A stretch of DNA of 64,000 nucleotides from Zavarzinia marina (GCF_021568905.1 NZ_JAKGSB010000002.1:124001-188000); one strand, 5' to 3'. Positions 1 to 8,150 are shown, counted from the first letter of the stretch. Notes: generated by a model not told the origin, from the sequence alone. Numbers and translations are program-made.

Positions 1-723
1 CGGTTCCACATGCGCGGCAACCTCGAGGTCGGGCCCGATCCGCGGCATCAACCGACCCTCGAAGACGAGGAACTGAAAGGGTGCCAGCAGGAGCGTGCCG
101 ATGGTCAGGATTGCCCCGCTCCAGGCGAAGATCGCGTGGAAAGGCAGGGAAAGCACGCCGATGACATTATGCGCGTCCTGCCAGAAGCGCTTGAGGTTGC
201 GCCCGGCGCGCAATGCGGACATGTCCTTCAACAGCACGGGAGAATGGACGACGATGCCGCTGACCAGGGCCAGACCGTAGAGCACGCAGGCGACGCCGAA
301 CAGATAGGTGCCCCAGGGCGCGGGCAGGCCGGCCGTATAGTGCAGCGTGTAGATGAACTGAATGAAGCCGCCGTGCTCCGCGCCCTGCGTCAACGCCTGG
401 TTCGAGGGATCGAGCAGGTAGCGGCGGTGTTCGGCGTAATTCTCGCTGTACCAGTGCAGTTCGGGATTGGCGGGTTCCAGGCGCAGGCGAAGATTATGCG
501 CGTTCGGGTGGGCGGCTTGGACCTTGTCCAGCAACAGCTGCGCCCGCTCGATCTTTTCCTCGCGCGGGACTTCGCCCGCGGGCCGGCGCCAGCCGTCGAG
601 CTCATGCGTGAAGACCGAGATGGCACCCGCATAGAACGCAATGAAGAGCAGCAGGCCGGAAGCCAGGCCGACCCAGGTGTGCAGCGTCACGAAGCTGCGC
701 AGCGTCTTGGATGGGAGTCTCAT
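1..723 (-). CDS. PepSY-associated TM helix protein (partial, 3' end outside window)
   Basis: Only the first 241 residues are visible. A transmembrane helix at about residues 12-35 is followed by a periplasmic stretch to about 125 and further helices at about 130-160 and 185-215, the usual layout of PepSY_TM (PiuB-like) proteins. Family members are inner-membrane proteins of siderophore clusters and are thought to help reduce or release iron from the imported chelate. Its ATG overlaps the stop of the DUF3649 gene as ATGA, so it is translated as the last visible gene of the TonB-receptor operon. The iron role is inferred from family and neighbours. Confidence 0.85.
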   Translation of the reverse strand, partial: MRLPSKTLRSFVTLHTWVGLASGLLLFIAFYAGAISVFTHELDGWRRPAGEVPREEKIERAQLLLDKVQAAHPNAHNLRLRLEPANPELHWYSENYAEHRRYLLDPSNQALTQGAEHGGFIQFIYTLHYTAGLPAPWGTYLFGVACVLYGLALVSGIVVHSPVLLKDMSALRAGRNLKRFWQDAHNVIGVLSLPFHAIFAWSGAILTIGTLLLAPFQFLVFEGRLMPRIGPDLEVAAHVEP

Positions 724-995
724 GGTGCGCCGACTCCGATCCAGCCCAGAGTCTTCAGGCCCTGCAGCAGACCATAGCCGAGCACCGTGGCACCGCCCAT
801 CCACAGCCAGGCCCGCAGACCGCTGCGCGCGGCGAAGGCAAGCGACATGAGGCCGATCCAGAGGGGAAAGGCCATCATCAGCCAGGGCAGGGTGACGATC
901 TCGGGACGGCCGGGCCAGCTCAGGGCCAGCAGGCCGATGACGGCAACCGTCAACGGCAAGCCCAGGAGGGCCGCCGCGAGCGCCTTAACCCACAT
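720..995 (-). CDS. DUF3649 family small membrane protein
   Basis: A 91-residue protein with about three hydrophobic segments and the FAARSGLRAWLW stretch typical of DUF3649, a family of unknown function almost always found in iron-siderophore uptake operons. I chose the ATG at 995 (MWVKAL...) over an upstream start at 1055, which would overlap the preceding gene far more. With this start it overlaps the DUF3325 gene by 11 bases and the PepSY gene by 4, so the three are translationally coupled. The exact role in iron uptake is not known. Confidence 0.75.
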   Translation of the reverse strand: MWVKALAAALLGLPLTVAVIGLLALSWPGRPEIVTLPWLMMAFPLWIGLMSLAFAARSGLRAWLWMGGATVLGYGLLQGLKTLGWIGVGAP

Positions 996-1281
996 GGCGG
1001 ATTTCCTTCCGCGCCTTGCGCTCGCTCTTCCATGCGCCGTACCAGACGTCGGCATAGGGCAGGGCGACGGCCGCCAGCATGAAAGCCGTCAGCATCGCAA
1101 AGCCGCCGCCCCAGAAGCCCAGCGCCCGCCAGGCCGCCGCCCAGGCCAGCACCAGCAACAGCCAGCCGGCCCGGCGCAGGCGCCGCGGCCGGCGGACCCC
1201 GCGCAGCCGCTGATGCGGGCTGCCCAGGTAGAAGGCGCCAGCCGCAGCCAGCGCGAGCACGAGATAGAGCGCGCCCCACAT
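985..1281 (-). CDS. DUF3325 family small membrane protein
   Basis: A 98-residue protein with an N-terminal helix, a basic loop around residues 24-37 (HQRLRGVRRPRRLRR), two further helices and a charged C-terminal tail (KSERKARKEIRHVG). This matches DUF3325, another membrane family found between a TonB-dependent siderophore receptor and DUF3649/PepSY genes. The gene order here (receptor, DUF3325, DUF3649, PepSY) is the common one. Function is unknown; a part in iron-chelate handling at the inner membrane is inferred from context. Confidence 0.75.
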   Translation of the reverse strand: MWGALYLVLALAAAGAFYLGSPHQRLRGVRRPRRLRRAGWLLLVLAWAAAWRALGFWGGGFAMLTAFMLAAVALPYADVWYGAWKSERKARKEIRHVG

Positions 1282-1286
1282 GCCGG

Positions 1287-1397
1287 TCAGAACGTTTCGC
1301 GATGAATCGACGACACCGCGCGTGCCGTCCCGATCGCCATAAGGCCGATCAAGACGCGGATGTTCCCGTGGCCGATGATGACGCCCATGGTTTCCAT
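1287..1397 (-). CDS. possible 36-residue peptide between receptor and DUF3325
   Basis: An ATG-initiated frame of 36 codons lies in the gap between the TonB receptor and the DUF3325 gene. It is preceded by a good purine-rich ribosome-binding sequence (GAGGAAGGGG) and carries a short hydrophobic stretch (IRVLIGLMAIG). It ends 5 bases before the DUF3325 start. I recognise no family. The ribosome site could equally be a leftover, so this is a tentative call. Confidence 0.25.
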   Translation of the reverse strand: METMGVIIGHGNIRVLIGLMAIGTARAVSSIHRETF

Positions 1398-1475
1398 TCG
1401 CCCCTTCCTCACACTACCGCCGGGTCTTCATCGCCAGCGGACCGTGCCCCCGCGATACCCCTTCGGTTGCAGATT

Positions 1476-3650
1476 TCAGAATTGGCTGCTGAGGCGGATG
1501 CCGAAGGTCCGTCCCTCGCCGACGGCCGCCTGCGCCCCACCGGACGAGATGCCGGTCAGATACTCCTCGTCGAAGAGGTTGCGGGTGAATGCGGAAACGG
1601 TGAAATGCTCGGCCTCATAGCCGAAATTGGCATTGACCAGGGTGAAGGCATCGACGGACAGCGCCGGCGAATTGGCGATGTCGCCCTTGCTGTAGAACCC
1701 GTCGGTGTAGATGACGTCGCCGCCCAGGAAGAAGCCCGAGCGATGGTGCCACATGCCACCCAGCGAGGCGGTGACGGCCGGCGCCTCCGGGAATTCATTG
1801 CCGTCGAGATTGAAGCCGGCGCCGCCCGAACCGGTCAGGACGAAACCTTCGTCGAATTCCGTGTCGAGAAGGCCGAGGCCGGCGAAGAGCTCGAGGCCCG
1901 GCGTGGGTTTCCACCGCGCCTCGACCTCCGCGCCATAGGCATGAGATTCGGCGGCATTGATCGTGATGGTCTGGAACGGGAAGCTGTCGCTGAAGAAGAT
2001 CGGGACCTGCTGGTCGCGATAGTCGTAGTAGAAGGCGTCGAGATTGAGTTGCAGGCGGTCGCCGAACCAGCGCGAGCGATAGGCCAGCTCATAGGCCCAC
2101 AGGGATTCCGCCGAGACTTCGTTGACGTTCGCCGTGCCGATCTCGAGTTCCGAGAATCCGGGGCGATAGCCCTTGCTGACCGTGGCGGCGATGGTCTGAT
2201 TCTCCGCCAGATCGAAGGCGAGGCCGATCTTCGGCAGGAAGGCGGTATCGGAGACCGAACTGTCCTCGGCCAGCGAGGCGTAGGTCGGCGTGAAGGTGGC
2301 AATGGTCGTGACGACATCCAGCAGGGCACCGCTGTAGTTCGCGGAGACTTCGTCGCGCAGCAGGCGGCCGCCCGCGAGCAAGGTCCAGCGGTCGGCGAAT
2401 TCGTAGCGTGCGTCCGCATAGAGCGCGAAGGACTCGCTCTCGTTCGTCGCGTCGAGCTGCTGGAACGGCAGCAGGGGGATGAGGGGGGCGAAGAACGTCG
2501 TCTGGATGTTGGAATCGATATCCATGGTGGAGCGGCCGGCGAAGACGCCGATCACGCCCGAGACCGGCGAATCCGGCGAGGCATAGCTGAGCCGGATGTC
2601 CTGCGACAGATCCTGGCCGCCGCGCATGTCGTCGCGCACCAGGGCCGACGTGGCCGGCGACGTGATCTCGACGTCCGTATCGACCAGGGCGCTGATCGAG
2701 TTGATCGTCCAGTCCGGGGAGATTTCGTAGCTCAGGTCGGCGATGTAGCGGTTCACCTTGGTGTCGCGGAATTCCCCGGCGCTGTTACCGGTATCGGTGA
2801 AGGTCCGGGCGAAGAAATCGGGGCCGGTGGCCAGCGACCAGGCGGGCTTGTCGTGGGTATGGCTGATCGTGAACAGGCCGGAGAATTCGGGCAGGCCGGC
2901 GGGTTCGATCAGCAGCTTGCCGCGCACTTCCTCGAATTCGTCGTCGCCCAGCGTCGCGAGGATGGGGTCGGTGTACTCGATGCCGTTGTCCCGCCGCGAC
3001 ATCTGGCCGGCGATGCGGACGGCGAGCTGATCCTCGACGATCGGTCCCGAAGCGACGATCGCGCCGGATGCCGTGTGCTGATTGCCGCCGATGCCTTCGA
3101 ACCTGAATTCCGGGTCCCAGGTCGGATCCTTGGTCTTGATCTGGATCGAGCCGGCCAGGGCGTTGCGGCCCTGCAGGGTCGACTGCGGCCCGCGCAGCAC
3201 TTCGATCTGCTCGACGTCCCAGATGCCGCGCGTGCCGCGCCGCGTCGCCTCGATGCCCTGTTCGGCGCCGTCGACCACGACGGAGATCGCGGGATTGGAG
3301 CGGCTGGGCTGGGTGGCACCCTCGGCGTTCTGGCCGCGAATGACGAAATTGCCGTTGCCCGTGCCGGTATCGAACGACCGGATGTTGGGCGCGTTGTTCA
3401 GCGCCTGGCCGAGCGTGTCATAGCCGAAGTCCTCGATCTCGTCGTCGGTGACGACATCGACGCTCTCATAGGTCTTGAAGACTTCGCGCGGCACCTTCTC
3501 GCCCTCGACCACGATCACGTCGAGCATGACGCTGTCGTCGCTGTCGGCCGGCTCCTGCGCCATGGCCGGCGACACGCCCGCCAGCGCGACCGATAAAGCA
3601 GCGCCGCTCAACCCGCCGCGCACACGCCGACGCCCGAAGATCACAGACAT
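1476..3650 (-). CDS. TonB-dependent outer-membrane receptor (ferric-siderophore type)
   Basis: A 724-residue outer-membrane receptor. Residues 1-29 form a signal peptide ending ...SPAMA before QEP. The plug domain follows (about 35-165) with the marks LGQALNNAPNI, FVIRG and IEVLRGPQSTLQGRNA, then a 22-strand-type barrel ending in phenylalanine (RLSSQF). It should import a ferric chelate, powered by TonB/ExbBD encoded elsewhere; the substrate cannot be read from sequence. I chose the ATG at 3650 because the signal peptide begins there and a purine-rich site precedes it; a start at 3740 would put a foreign hydrophobic stretch ahead of the signal peptide. It heads the operon with DUF3325, DUF3649 and PepSY genes. 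Confidence 0.9.
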   Translation of the reverse strand: MSVIFGRRRVRGGLSGAALSVALAGVSPAMAQEPADSDDSVMLDVIVVEGEKVPREVFKTYESVDVVTDDEIEDFGYDTLGQALNNAPNIRSFDTGTGNGNFVIRGQNAEGATQPSRSNPAISVVVDGAEQGIEATRRGTRGIWDVEQIEVLRGPQSTLQGRNALAGSIQIKTKDPTWDPEFRFEGIGGNQHTASGAIVASGPIVEDQLAVRIAGQMSRRDNGIEYTDPILATLGDDEFEEVRGKLLIEPAGLPEFSGLFTISHTHDKPAWSLATGPDFFARTFTDTGNSAGEFRDTKVNRYIADLSYEISPDWTINSISALVDTDVEITSPATSALVRDDMRGGQDLSQDIRLSYASPDSPVSGVIGVFAGRSTMDIDSNIQTTFFAPLIPLLPFQQLDATNESESFALYADARYEFADRWTLLAGGRLLRDEVSANYSGALLDVVTTIATFTPTYASLAEDSSVSDTAFLPKIGLAFDLAENQTIAATVSKGYRPGFSELEIGTANVNEVSAESLWAYELAYRSRWFGDRLQLNLDAFYYDYRDQQVPIFFSDSFPFQTITINAAESHAYGAEVEARWKPTPGLELFAGLGLLDTEFDEGFVLTGSGGAGFNLDGNEFPEAPAVTASLGGMWHHRSGFFLGGDVIYTDGFYSKGDIANSPALSVDAFTLVNANFGYEAEHFTVSAFTRNLFDEEYLTGISSGGAQAAVGEGRTFGIRLSSQF

Positions 3651-3705
3651 GAAAGCCCCCAACCCAATACAGATGGGGCTAACCGTAATAAAACCGAGGG
3701 CGATC

Positions 3706-3725
3706 ACAATTCTGATTACATTATC
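3706..3725 (-). promoter_or_regulatory. possible Fur-type iron box
   Basis: On the minus strand this reads GATAATGTAATCAGAATTGT, a partial match to the GATAAT-based Fur box. It lies about 55 bases upstream of the receptor start, where an iron repressor would act. The right half is degenerate. Alphaproteobacteria may use RirA or Irr instead, so the assignment is weak. Confidence 0.3.
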
Positions 3726-3803
3726 GCGAGACACGGCCATCTATCCGCGATGACCTTCGTGATCGCCAAAGGCGCGGGCCTGGCTGACGCTGGCGCACGG
3801 AAC

Positions 3804-4679
3804 CTAGGGTGCCTGAGCGTCCACCAGACCCGCCAGCGCCTCCGCCGCGCGGGAGAGGCTGCGCTGGCGATGGGTCAGCATCAGGAATTGGCGCCCCGGC
3901 ATCGCGAACGGCAGCACCGCCAGCCGGCCCGTCTCGAGGCCGCTGGCGACCACCACGCGCGACAGCACGGCGACGCCGCCGCCCGCCTCCACCGCCGTGC
4001 GCACCGCTTCGTTGGACGGCAGTTCGAGCAGGACGTCGAGATCGAAGAGACCGAGGCCGTGGGCCGCCAGCGCGCGCTCCAGCGCGTCGCGCGTGCCGGA
4101 CCCCTTCTCGCGCAGGATCCAGCGCAGGCGCCGAGGATCGAGGGGCGGCGGCCCGGCGTCGAAGCCGGCGGCGGCGACCAGCACCATGTCGTCCGCCGCG
4201 ATCGGGCGGGCGGACAGGGCATCGTCCGCCACCCGGCCCTCGACGAAGCCGATGTCGGCGGCACCGTCATGCAGCAGCGCGGCGACGGCCTCGGTATTGG
4301 CGATGGCGACATCGACCACGATGCCGGGATAGCTCTCGCGATAATGCAGCAGAAGCGGCGGCAGCCAGTAATGGGCGACGGTCTGGCTGGCGGCCACCGA
4401 GAGCCGGCCCCGGGCCAGCCCGGTCAGATCGGCCAGCAGCGCCTCCGCCCCCGCCGCCTCGGCGAGGACGGCGCGCGCCGCCGGCAGAAAGGCGCGGCCC
4501 GCCGCCGTCAGGGCGATGCCCCGGCCCACCCGGTCGAACAATCTGGTGCCGTGGCGCGCCTCGAGCGCGGCGATGGCGGCCGAGGTCGCGGATTGGGTCA
4601 GGCGCAGGGCCTCGGCGGCGCGGGTCATGTGCTCGTGCTCGGCGACGGCGACGAAGATCCGCAGTTGCTCCAATGTCAT
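3804..4679 (-). CDS. LysR-family regulator (YeiE/CysB-like), likely controls the adjacent exporter
   Basis: A 291-residue LysR regulator. The N-terminal winged helix-turn-helix occupies residues 1-60 (LEQLRIFVAVAEHEHMTRAAEAL...), followed by a substrate-binding-like effector domain from about residue 90. It lies 30 bases downstream of the YeiH-type exporter on the same strand, so the two are probably co-transcribed. YeiH-family transporters are commonly paired with LysR regulators of the YeiE type that respond to sulfite or sulfur status. The inverted repeat at 5796-5820 upstream of the exporter is the likely binding site. The effector is inferred, not shown. Confidence 0.85.
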   Translation of the reverse strand: MTLEQLRIFVAVAEHEHMTRAAEALRLTQSATSAAIAALEARHGTRLFDRVGRGIALTAAGRAFLPAARAVLAEAAGAEALLADLTGLARGRLSVAASQTVAHYWLPPLLLHYRESYPGIVVDVAIANTEAVAALLHDGAADIGFVEGRVADDALSARPIAADDMVLVAAAGFDAGPPPLDPRRLRWILREKGSGTRDALERALAAHGLGLFDLDVLLELPSNEAVRTAVEAGGGVAVLSRVVVASGLETGRLAVLPFAMPGRQFLMLTHRQRSLSRAAEALAGLVDAQAP

Positions 4680-4709
4680 CCGGTCCCGTCCGATCGTTGG
4701 CTTCGGCCC

Positions 4710-5726
4710 TCAGCCGATCACCTCGACCAGTAGCAGACTGAAGCCGGCGATGAAAACAAAGGCCAGCAGGGCGAGCAGCAGGGGACGCAATCCTTCGGCC
4801 TTCAGGCGGCGCAGATCCGTCTCCAACCCCATGGCGGCCAGCGCCGTGGCCAGCAGGAAGCCGGTCAGCGGTGCCGCCGCCGCCCTGAGACCCGCCGGCA
4901 CGTCCACCACGCTGTTCAGGCCGACCAGAACGATGAAGCCGAGGACGAACCAGGGCACCGGCGGCCTGGCCGCGCCCTGGCCGCCCCGGCCGAGGCCGAG
5001 CAGCAGGACGACCGGGGCCAGCAGCATGACGCGGGACAATTTGGCGACGGTGCCGAAATCGCCCGCCTCGGTGCCGCGCTGATAGGCGGCGGCGACGACC
5101 TGGGCGATCTCGTGGATCGAAGCCCCGGCCCAGAGCCCGAAGGCGCGCGGCCCGAGATCCGCGAGGCCGGCCAGCGCCGGATAGGCGAACATGGCGATCG
5201 AACCGAAGATGGTGACGCAGGCGACGGCATAGGCGACGTCCTCGTCCCGGCCGCGCACCGCCGTATTGGCCGCCAGTACGGCGGAAGCGCCGCAGATCGA
5301 GGTGCCGGCGGCGATCAGCGCCGTCAATTCCCGCCCGACCCCCAGAAGACGGCCGGCGAGGGTGGTGAAGCCGAAGGTGGCGGCCAGGCTGAGGGCGATC
5401 ACCGCCAGCCCGCCGGGCCCGACCGCGAAGACCTGCGCCATCGTCAGTTGCAGGCCGAGGAGCACGATCCCGGCGCGCAGCAGGCGGCGCATGGAAAAGG
5501 CGATGCCGGGCCTGACCCGCGCCGGCAGACGGGCGAGATTGCCGAGGCCGATCCCCAGGGCGATGGCGAGGATCATGGGGCTGAGGGCGCCGAAGGCCGG
5601 CAGGCGGTTGAGCGCGGTCGCGGCAAGGCCGATGCCGCCCGCCAGCAAGAGACCGGGCAGAACGTCCCCCGCCCGTCGGGCCAGGGGAACAGGATCGGAA
5701 AGGGAAAGGATAGGCGTTGAACTCAT
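4710..5726 (-). CDS. YeiH/YfiH-type putative sulfate/sulfite exporter (UPF0324)
   Basis: A 338-residue inner-membrane protein with about ten hydrophobic helices. It contains the family stretches GAGTSICGASAV-like (AAGTSICGASAVLAAN) and HEIAQVVAA. This is the UPF0324/YeiH family, annotated as putative sulfate exporters; a role in sulfite or sulfonate efflux is suggested by regulator pairing but unproven. I chose the ATG at 5726, which has GGAGG eight bases upstream, instead of an in-frame start at 5774. It is the first gene of a two-gene unit with the LysR regulator and has an AT-rich, dyad-bearing promoter region upstream. Confidence 0.85.
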   Translation of the reverse strand: MSSTPILSLSDPVPLARRAGDVLPGLLLAGGIGLAATALNRLPAFGALSPMILAIALGIGLGNLARLPARVRPGIAFSMRRLLRAGIVLLGLQLTMAQVFAVGPGGLAVIALSLAATFGFTTLAGRLLGVGRELTALIAAGTSICGASAVLAANTAVRGRDEDVAYAVACVTIFGSIAMFAYPALAGLADLGPRAFGLWAGASIHEIAQVVAAAYQRGTEAGDFGTVAKLSRVMLLAPVVLLLGLGRGGQGAARPPVPWFVLGFIVLVGLNSVVDVPAGLRAAAAPLTGFLLATALAAMGLETDLRRLKAEGLRPLLLALLAFVFIAGFSLLLVEVIG

Positions 5727-5795
5727 GGCGGCTGTCCTCCGGTCCGAAGACGGTGACAGCCCGCGATCAATCAATCCAACGCATTATTATCCAAT

Positions 5796-5820
5796 AATTC
5801 ATCGACTGTTTCGATGAATT
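5796..5820. promoter_or_regulatory. LysR-type operator: perfect 10-bp inverted repeat upstream of yeiH-like gene
   Basis: Arms AATTCATCGA and TCGATGAATT flank a 5-base spacer and are exact inverted complements. The centre fits the LysR ATC-N9-GAT / T-N11-A rule. A second AT-rich dyad, ATTATT-ATCC-AATAAT, lies immediately beside it at 5783-5798. Together they sit 57-94 bases upstream of the exporter start, as expected for a paired LysR recognition and activation site. Confidence 0.65.
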
Positions 5821-5842
5821 CCCGGCGGCGGCTACCGCCGGG
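5821..5842 (-). terminator. GC-rich hairpin downstream of trcR
   Basis: Arms CCCGGCGG and CCGCCGGG (8 bp, 6-base loop) lie just past the trcR stop. There is no T-run after the stem on the minus strand, so it may stabilise the 3' end or end transcription inefficiently. It directly abuts the yeiH operator. Confidence 0.4.
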
Positions 5843-5851
5843 GGTCGGAAA

Positions 5852-6559
5852 TCAGTTGGCCCAGCCGGGGATCGGGGACTCGTCGCCCTCGCCGTCGCCC
5901 TCTTCGCCTGCCGCTTCTTCACCGACCGGCGCTTCTTCGCCTTCCGGCGCTTCGCTCTCGCCTTCGGCCAGGGCCTCCAGGACCTCGGGGGCGTTCGCCT
6001 CGTCGTAATCCTCGTCCTCGTCGCCGCCTTCGCTCTTCAGGCGCTCGGCCGCCTTCTGCACCGCCTGGTCGAGTTCGATCTGGCTGCACAGGCCGAGGGT
6101 CACGGGATCGACCGGCTTGATGTTCGAGCTGTTCCAATGGCTGCGCTCGCGCACCGCCTTGATGGTCGGCTTGGTGGTGCCGATCAGGCGGCAGAGCTGG
6201 GCGTCCGAAAGCTCGGGATGATGGCGCAGCAGCCAGGCGATGGCGTCCGGACGGTCCTGACGGCGCGACACCGGCGTGTAGCGCGGGCCCTTGGAGCGGA
6301 CGCGCGGCGCCGGATTGGTCGATTCCAGCAGTTCCATATGGTGGCGCGGATCGGCCTGGGCCTTGTCCAGCTCGGCCTGGGAAATCTGGCCGTGGGTGAC
6401 CGGGTCGAGACCGACGATGCCCTGGAACACCTCGCCGTCGGCAATACCTTTCACCTCCAGCGGATGCAGGCCGCAGAAGGTCGCGATCTGATCGAAGGTC
6501 AGGGCGGTATTTTCCACCAGCCAGACGGCTGTGGCCTTGGGCATCAAGGGAAGGGGCAT
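5852..6559 (-). CDS. trcR: DUF1013 / TrcR-type cell-cycle regulator
   Basis: A 235-residue cytoplasmic protein. The conserved DUF1013 core (residues about 1-165) opens with MPLPLMPKATAVWLVENT and contains QIATFCGLHPLEV and SDAQLCRLIGTTKPTI, both helix-turn-helix-like. The C-terminal 60 residues are strongly acidic and low-complexity (Glu/Asp/Gly/Ala-rich). DUF1013 proteins are nearly restricted to Alphaproteobacteria and are known as the transcription-associated regulator TrcR. The ATG at 6559 has a GGAGGA site; a longer start at 6616 lacks one. No operon partner is evident. Confidence 0.85.
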   Translation of the reverse strand: MPLPLMPKATAVWLVENTALTFDQIATFCGLHPLEVKGIADGEVFQGIVGLDPVTHGQISQAELDKAQADPRHHMELLESTNPAPRVRSKGPRYTPVSRRQDRPDAIAWLLRHHPELSDAQLCRLIGTTKPTIKAVRERSHWNSSNIKPVDPVTLGLCSQIELDQAVQKAAERLKSEGGDEDEDYDEANAPEVLEALAEGESEAPEGEEAPVGEEAAGEEGDGEGDESPIPGWAN

Positions 6560-6707
6560 GTCAATCCTCCACCGTTGCGACGGATCCTCACCGGACCTGC
6601 CGCCGCCACGATTCATGGCATTTAGCGATAACGGCTATATAGTCGCGCCCGGCGCCATCGTCAAACCCTGCACGCGGCACGACTTTAAACCCGCCCGGAA
6701 TCCGAAC

Positions 6708-6793
6708 GCGTCATCGGGGCAGAAGGCCGGGATCTCGTGACGACAAGGCCGCCCTTATCTCGACAAGGTCCCGACCTGCGCCGGGACGACGAG
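6708..6793. repeat. dispersed palindromic intergenic repeat, copy A
   Basis: This 86-base element matches the one at 51282-51366 almost along its full length; shared blocks include ATCTCGTGACGA, AAGGTCCCG and CGCCGGGACGACGAG. Its outer ends are inverted complements, so the element can fold as a long hairpin. It lies between trcR and the 3' end of the quinone oxidoreductase gene. Confidence 0.75.
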
Positions 6794-6813
6794 GTACTCG
6801 GATCGCGGGCTGC

Positions 6814-7818
6814 TCACATCGTCAGCACGATCTTGCCCAGATGGCCCCGGTCGTCCATGCGGGCGTGGGCGCCGGCGGCGTCCGCCAGGGGGAAGACCGT
6901 GTCGATCACCGGCTTGATGCGCCCCTCGGTGACCAGCGGCCAGACCGTCTCGCGCAGCGACTCCGCGATCGCCGCCTTGTCGGCGACGGAGCGGATGCGC
7001 AGCGTCGAGCCGGTGATGGTCTGGCGCTTCAGCATCAGGCCCATCAGATTGATCTCGACCTGGGGTCCCTTGAGGAAGGCGATATAGACCAGCCGGCCAT
7101 CGACCGCGAGGCAGGTCAGGTTGCGCTGGACGTAATCGCCACCGACCATGTCGAGGATGACGTCGACCCCCTTCTTGCCCGTCTCGGCCTTGATCACCTC
7201 GACGAAGTCTTCCGTTTCGTAGTCGATCACCCGATGGGCGCCAAGGGCCTTCAGGGGTTCGATCTTGGCGGCGCCGCCGACCGTGGTGAAGACCTTCGCC
7301 CCCAGGGCCGAAGCCATCTGCACCGCCGTCGTACCGATGCCGCTGGCGCCGCCGTGGACGAGGAAACTCTCCCCCGCCTTCAGGCCGCCGCGATCGAAGA
7401 CGTTGGTCCAGACCGTGAAGAAGGTCTCGGGCATCGCCGCCGCCTCGACCATGGTCAGGCCCGGCGGCACGGGCAGGCAGTTGGCGGCCGGCGCCACCGC
7501 GTATTCGGCATAGCCGCCGCCCGGCAGCAGGGCCGTCACCCGATCGCCGAGGCCGACACCGTCGACGCCCGCGCCGAGCGCGACCACGGTGCCCGCGCCC
7601 TCGAGCCCCGGGGTCTCGGGCGCACCCGGCGGCGGCGGATAGAGACCGAGACGCTGGAACACGTCCGGCCGGTTGACCCCCGCCGCTTCCAGCCTGATCA
7701 GCACCTCGCCCGCGCCCGGCCGGGGTACCGGCAGATGCACCGGCTGCAGCACTTCGGGCCCCCCGGGGCTGGTGATGGCGATGGCGGTCATGGTATCGGG
7801 CAGGACGGGAGGGGTCAT
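6814..7818 (-). CDS. NAD(P)H:quinone oxidoreductase, zinc-free MDR family (PIG3/QorA-like)
   Basis: A 334-residue medium-chain reductase. The GroES-like half covers residues 1-130 (VNRPDVFQRLGLYPPPPG, LEGAGTV), followed by the Rossmann half with VHGGASGIGTTAVQMASALGA and DVILDMVGGDYV. There is no catalytic zinc ligand set. The PIG3 group reduces quinones with NADPH and often serves in stress defence. I chose the ATG at 7818, which has AAGGA upstream; an internal ATG at 7791 is possible. It stands divergent from the DUF1192 gene, 122 bases away. Confidence 0.9.
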   Translation of the reverse strand: MTPPVLPDTMTAIAITSPGGPEVLQPVHLPVPRPGAGEVLIRLEAAGVNRPDVFQRLGLYPPPPGAPETPGLEGAGTVVALGAGVDGVGLGDRVTALLPGGGYAEYAVAPAANCLPVPPGLTMVEAAAMPETFFTVWTNVFDRGGLKAGESFLVHGGASGIGTTAVQMASALGAKVFTTVGGAAKIEPLKALGAHRVIDYETEDFVEVIKAETGKKGVDVILDMVGGDYVQRNLTCLAVDGRLVYIAFLKGPQVEINLMGLMLKRQTITGSTLRIRSVADKAAIAESLRETVWPLVTEGRIKPVIDTVFPLADAAGAHARMDDRGHLGKIVLTM

Positions 7819-7881
7819 GGCGCTTATCCTTGCTGAGACCCTCTGGTTAGGCGAGGACGGCCCCGGAGGCAAGAATGGGGA

Positions 7882-7938
7882 GCCAGTAATGGGGAGACAG
7901 GCCAGTAATGGGGAGACAGGCCAGTAATGGGGAGACAG
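7882..7938 (+). repeat. three perfect tandem copies of a 19-bp unit covering the DUF1192 ribosome site
   Basis: The unit gccagtaatggggagacag occurs three times without mismatch at 7882-7900, 7901-7919 and 7920-7938. A fourth, truncated copy (aatggggag) starts at 7874. Each copy carries a purine-rich GGGGAGACAG and an ATG, so the array repeats the translation-initiation signal. Because 19 is not a multiple of three, the copies' ATGs fall in three different frames. Confidence 0.95.
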
Positions 7939-7940
7939 GA

Positions 7941-8150
7941 ATGGCATTCGATCCCGAAGACGAACGCGTGGCCCGGCCCGGCGCGGCCCTGAAGGCTCAT
8001 CTGATCGCGCCCGCCCCGCTCGACAATCTGTCGGTCGAGGACATCGAGGCGCGCATCGAGTCCGCCCGGGCGGAGATCGCCCGCTGCGAGGACGCAATCG
8101 CAAAGAAGAAGGCGAGCCGAAGCGCGGCGGACGCCTTTTTCAAGCGCTGA
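7941..8150 (+). CDS. DUF1192 family small protein
   Basis: A 69-residue protein with the DUF1192 signature LSVEDIEARIESARAEIARC, followed by a basic helix and the conserved end SRSAADAFFKR. The C-terminal two thirds is one long amphipathic, coiled-coil-like helix. The family is small, alphaproteobacterial and of unknown function. I chose the ATG at 7941, preceded by GGGGAGACAGGA; an in-frame ATG at 7908 inside the tandem repeat would add 11 residues of repeat-encoded sequence. Confidence 0.85.
   Translation: MAFDPEDERVARPGAALKAHLIAPAPLDNLSVEDIEARIESARAEIARCEDAIAKKKASRSAADAFFKR

Noticed and set aside
1302-3596. A 764-codon open frame on the plus strand opposite the TonB receptor
   Set aside because: It is the GC-rich mirror of a well-supported receptor gene, has no family motifs and no signal; many other long antisense frames (for example 12.0-13.4, 13.3-15.6, 20.9-23.0, 34.5-36.8 and 52.9-55.2 kb) were dropped for the same reason.
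7874-7940. Short tandem repeats as a CRISPR array
   Set aside because: The units are 19 bp and directly adjoining without spacers.
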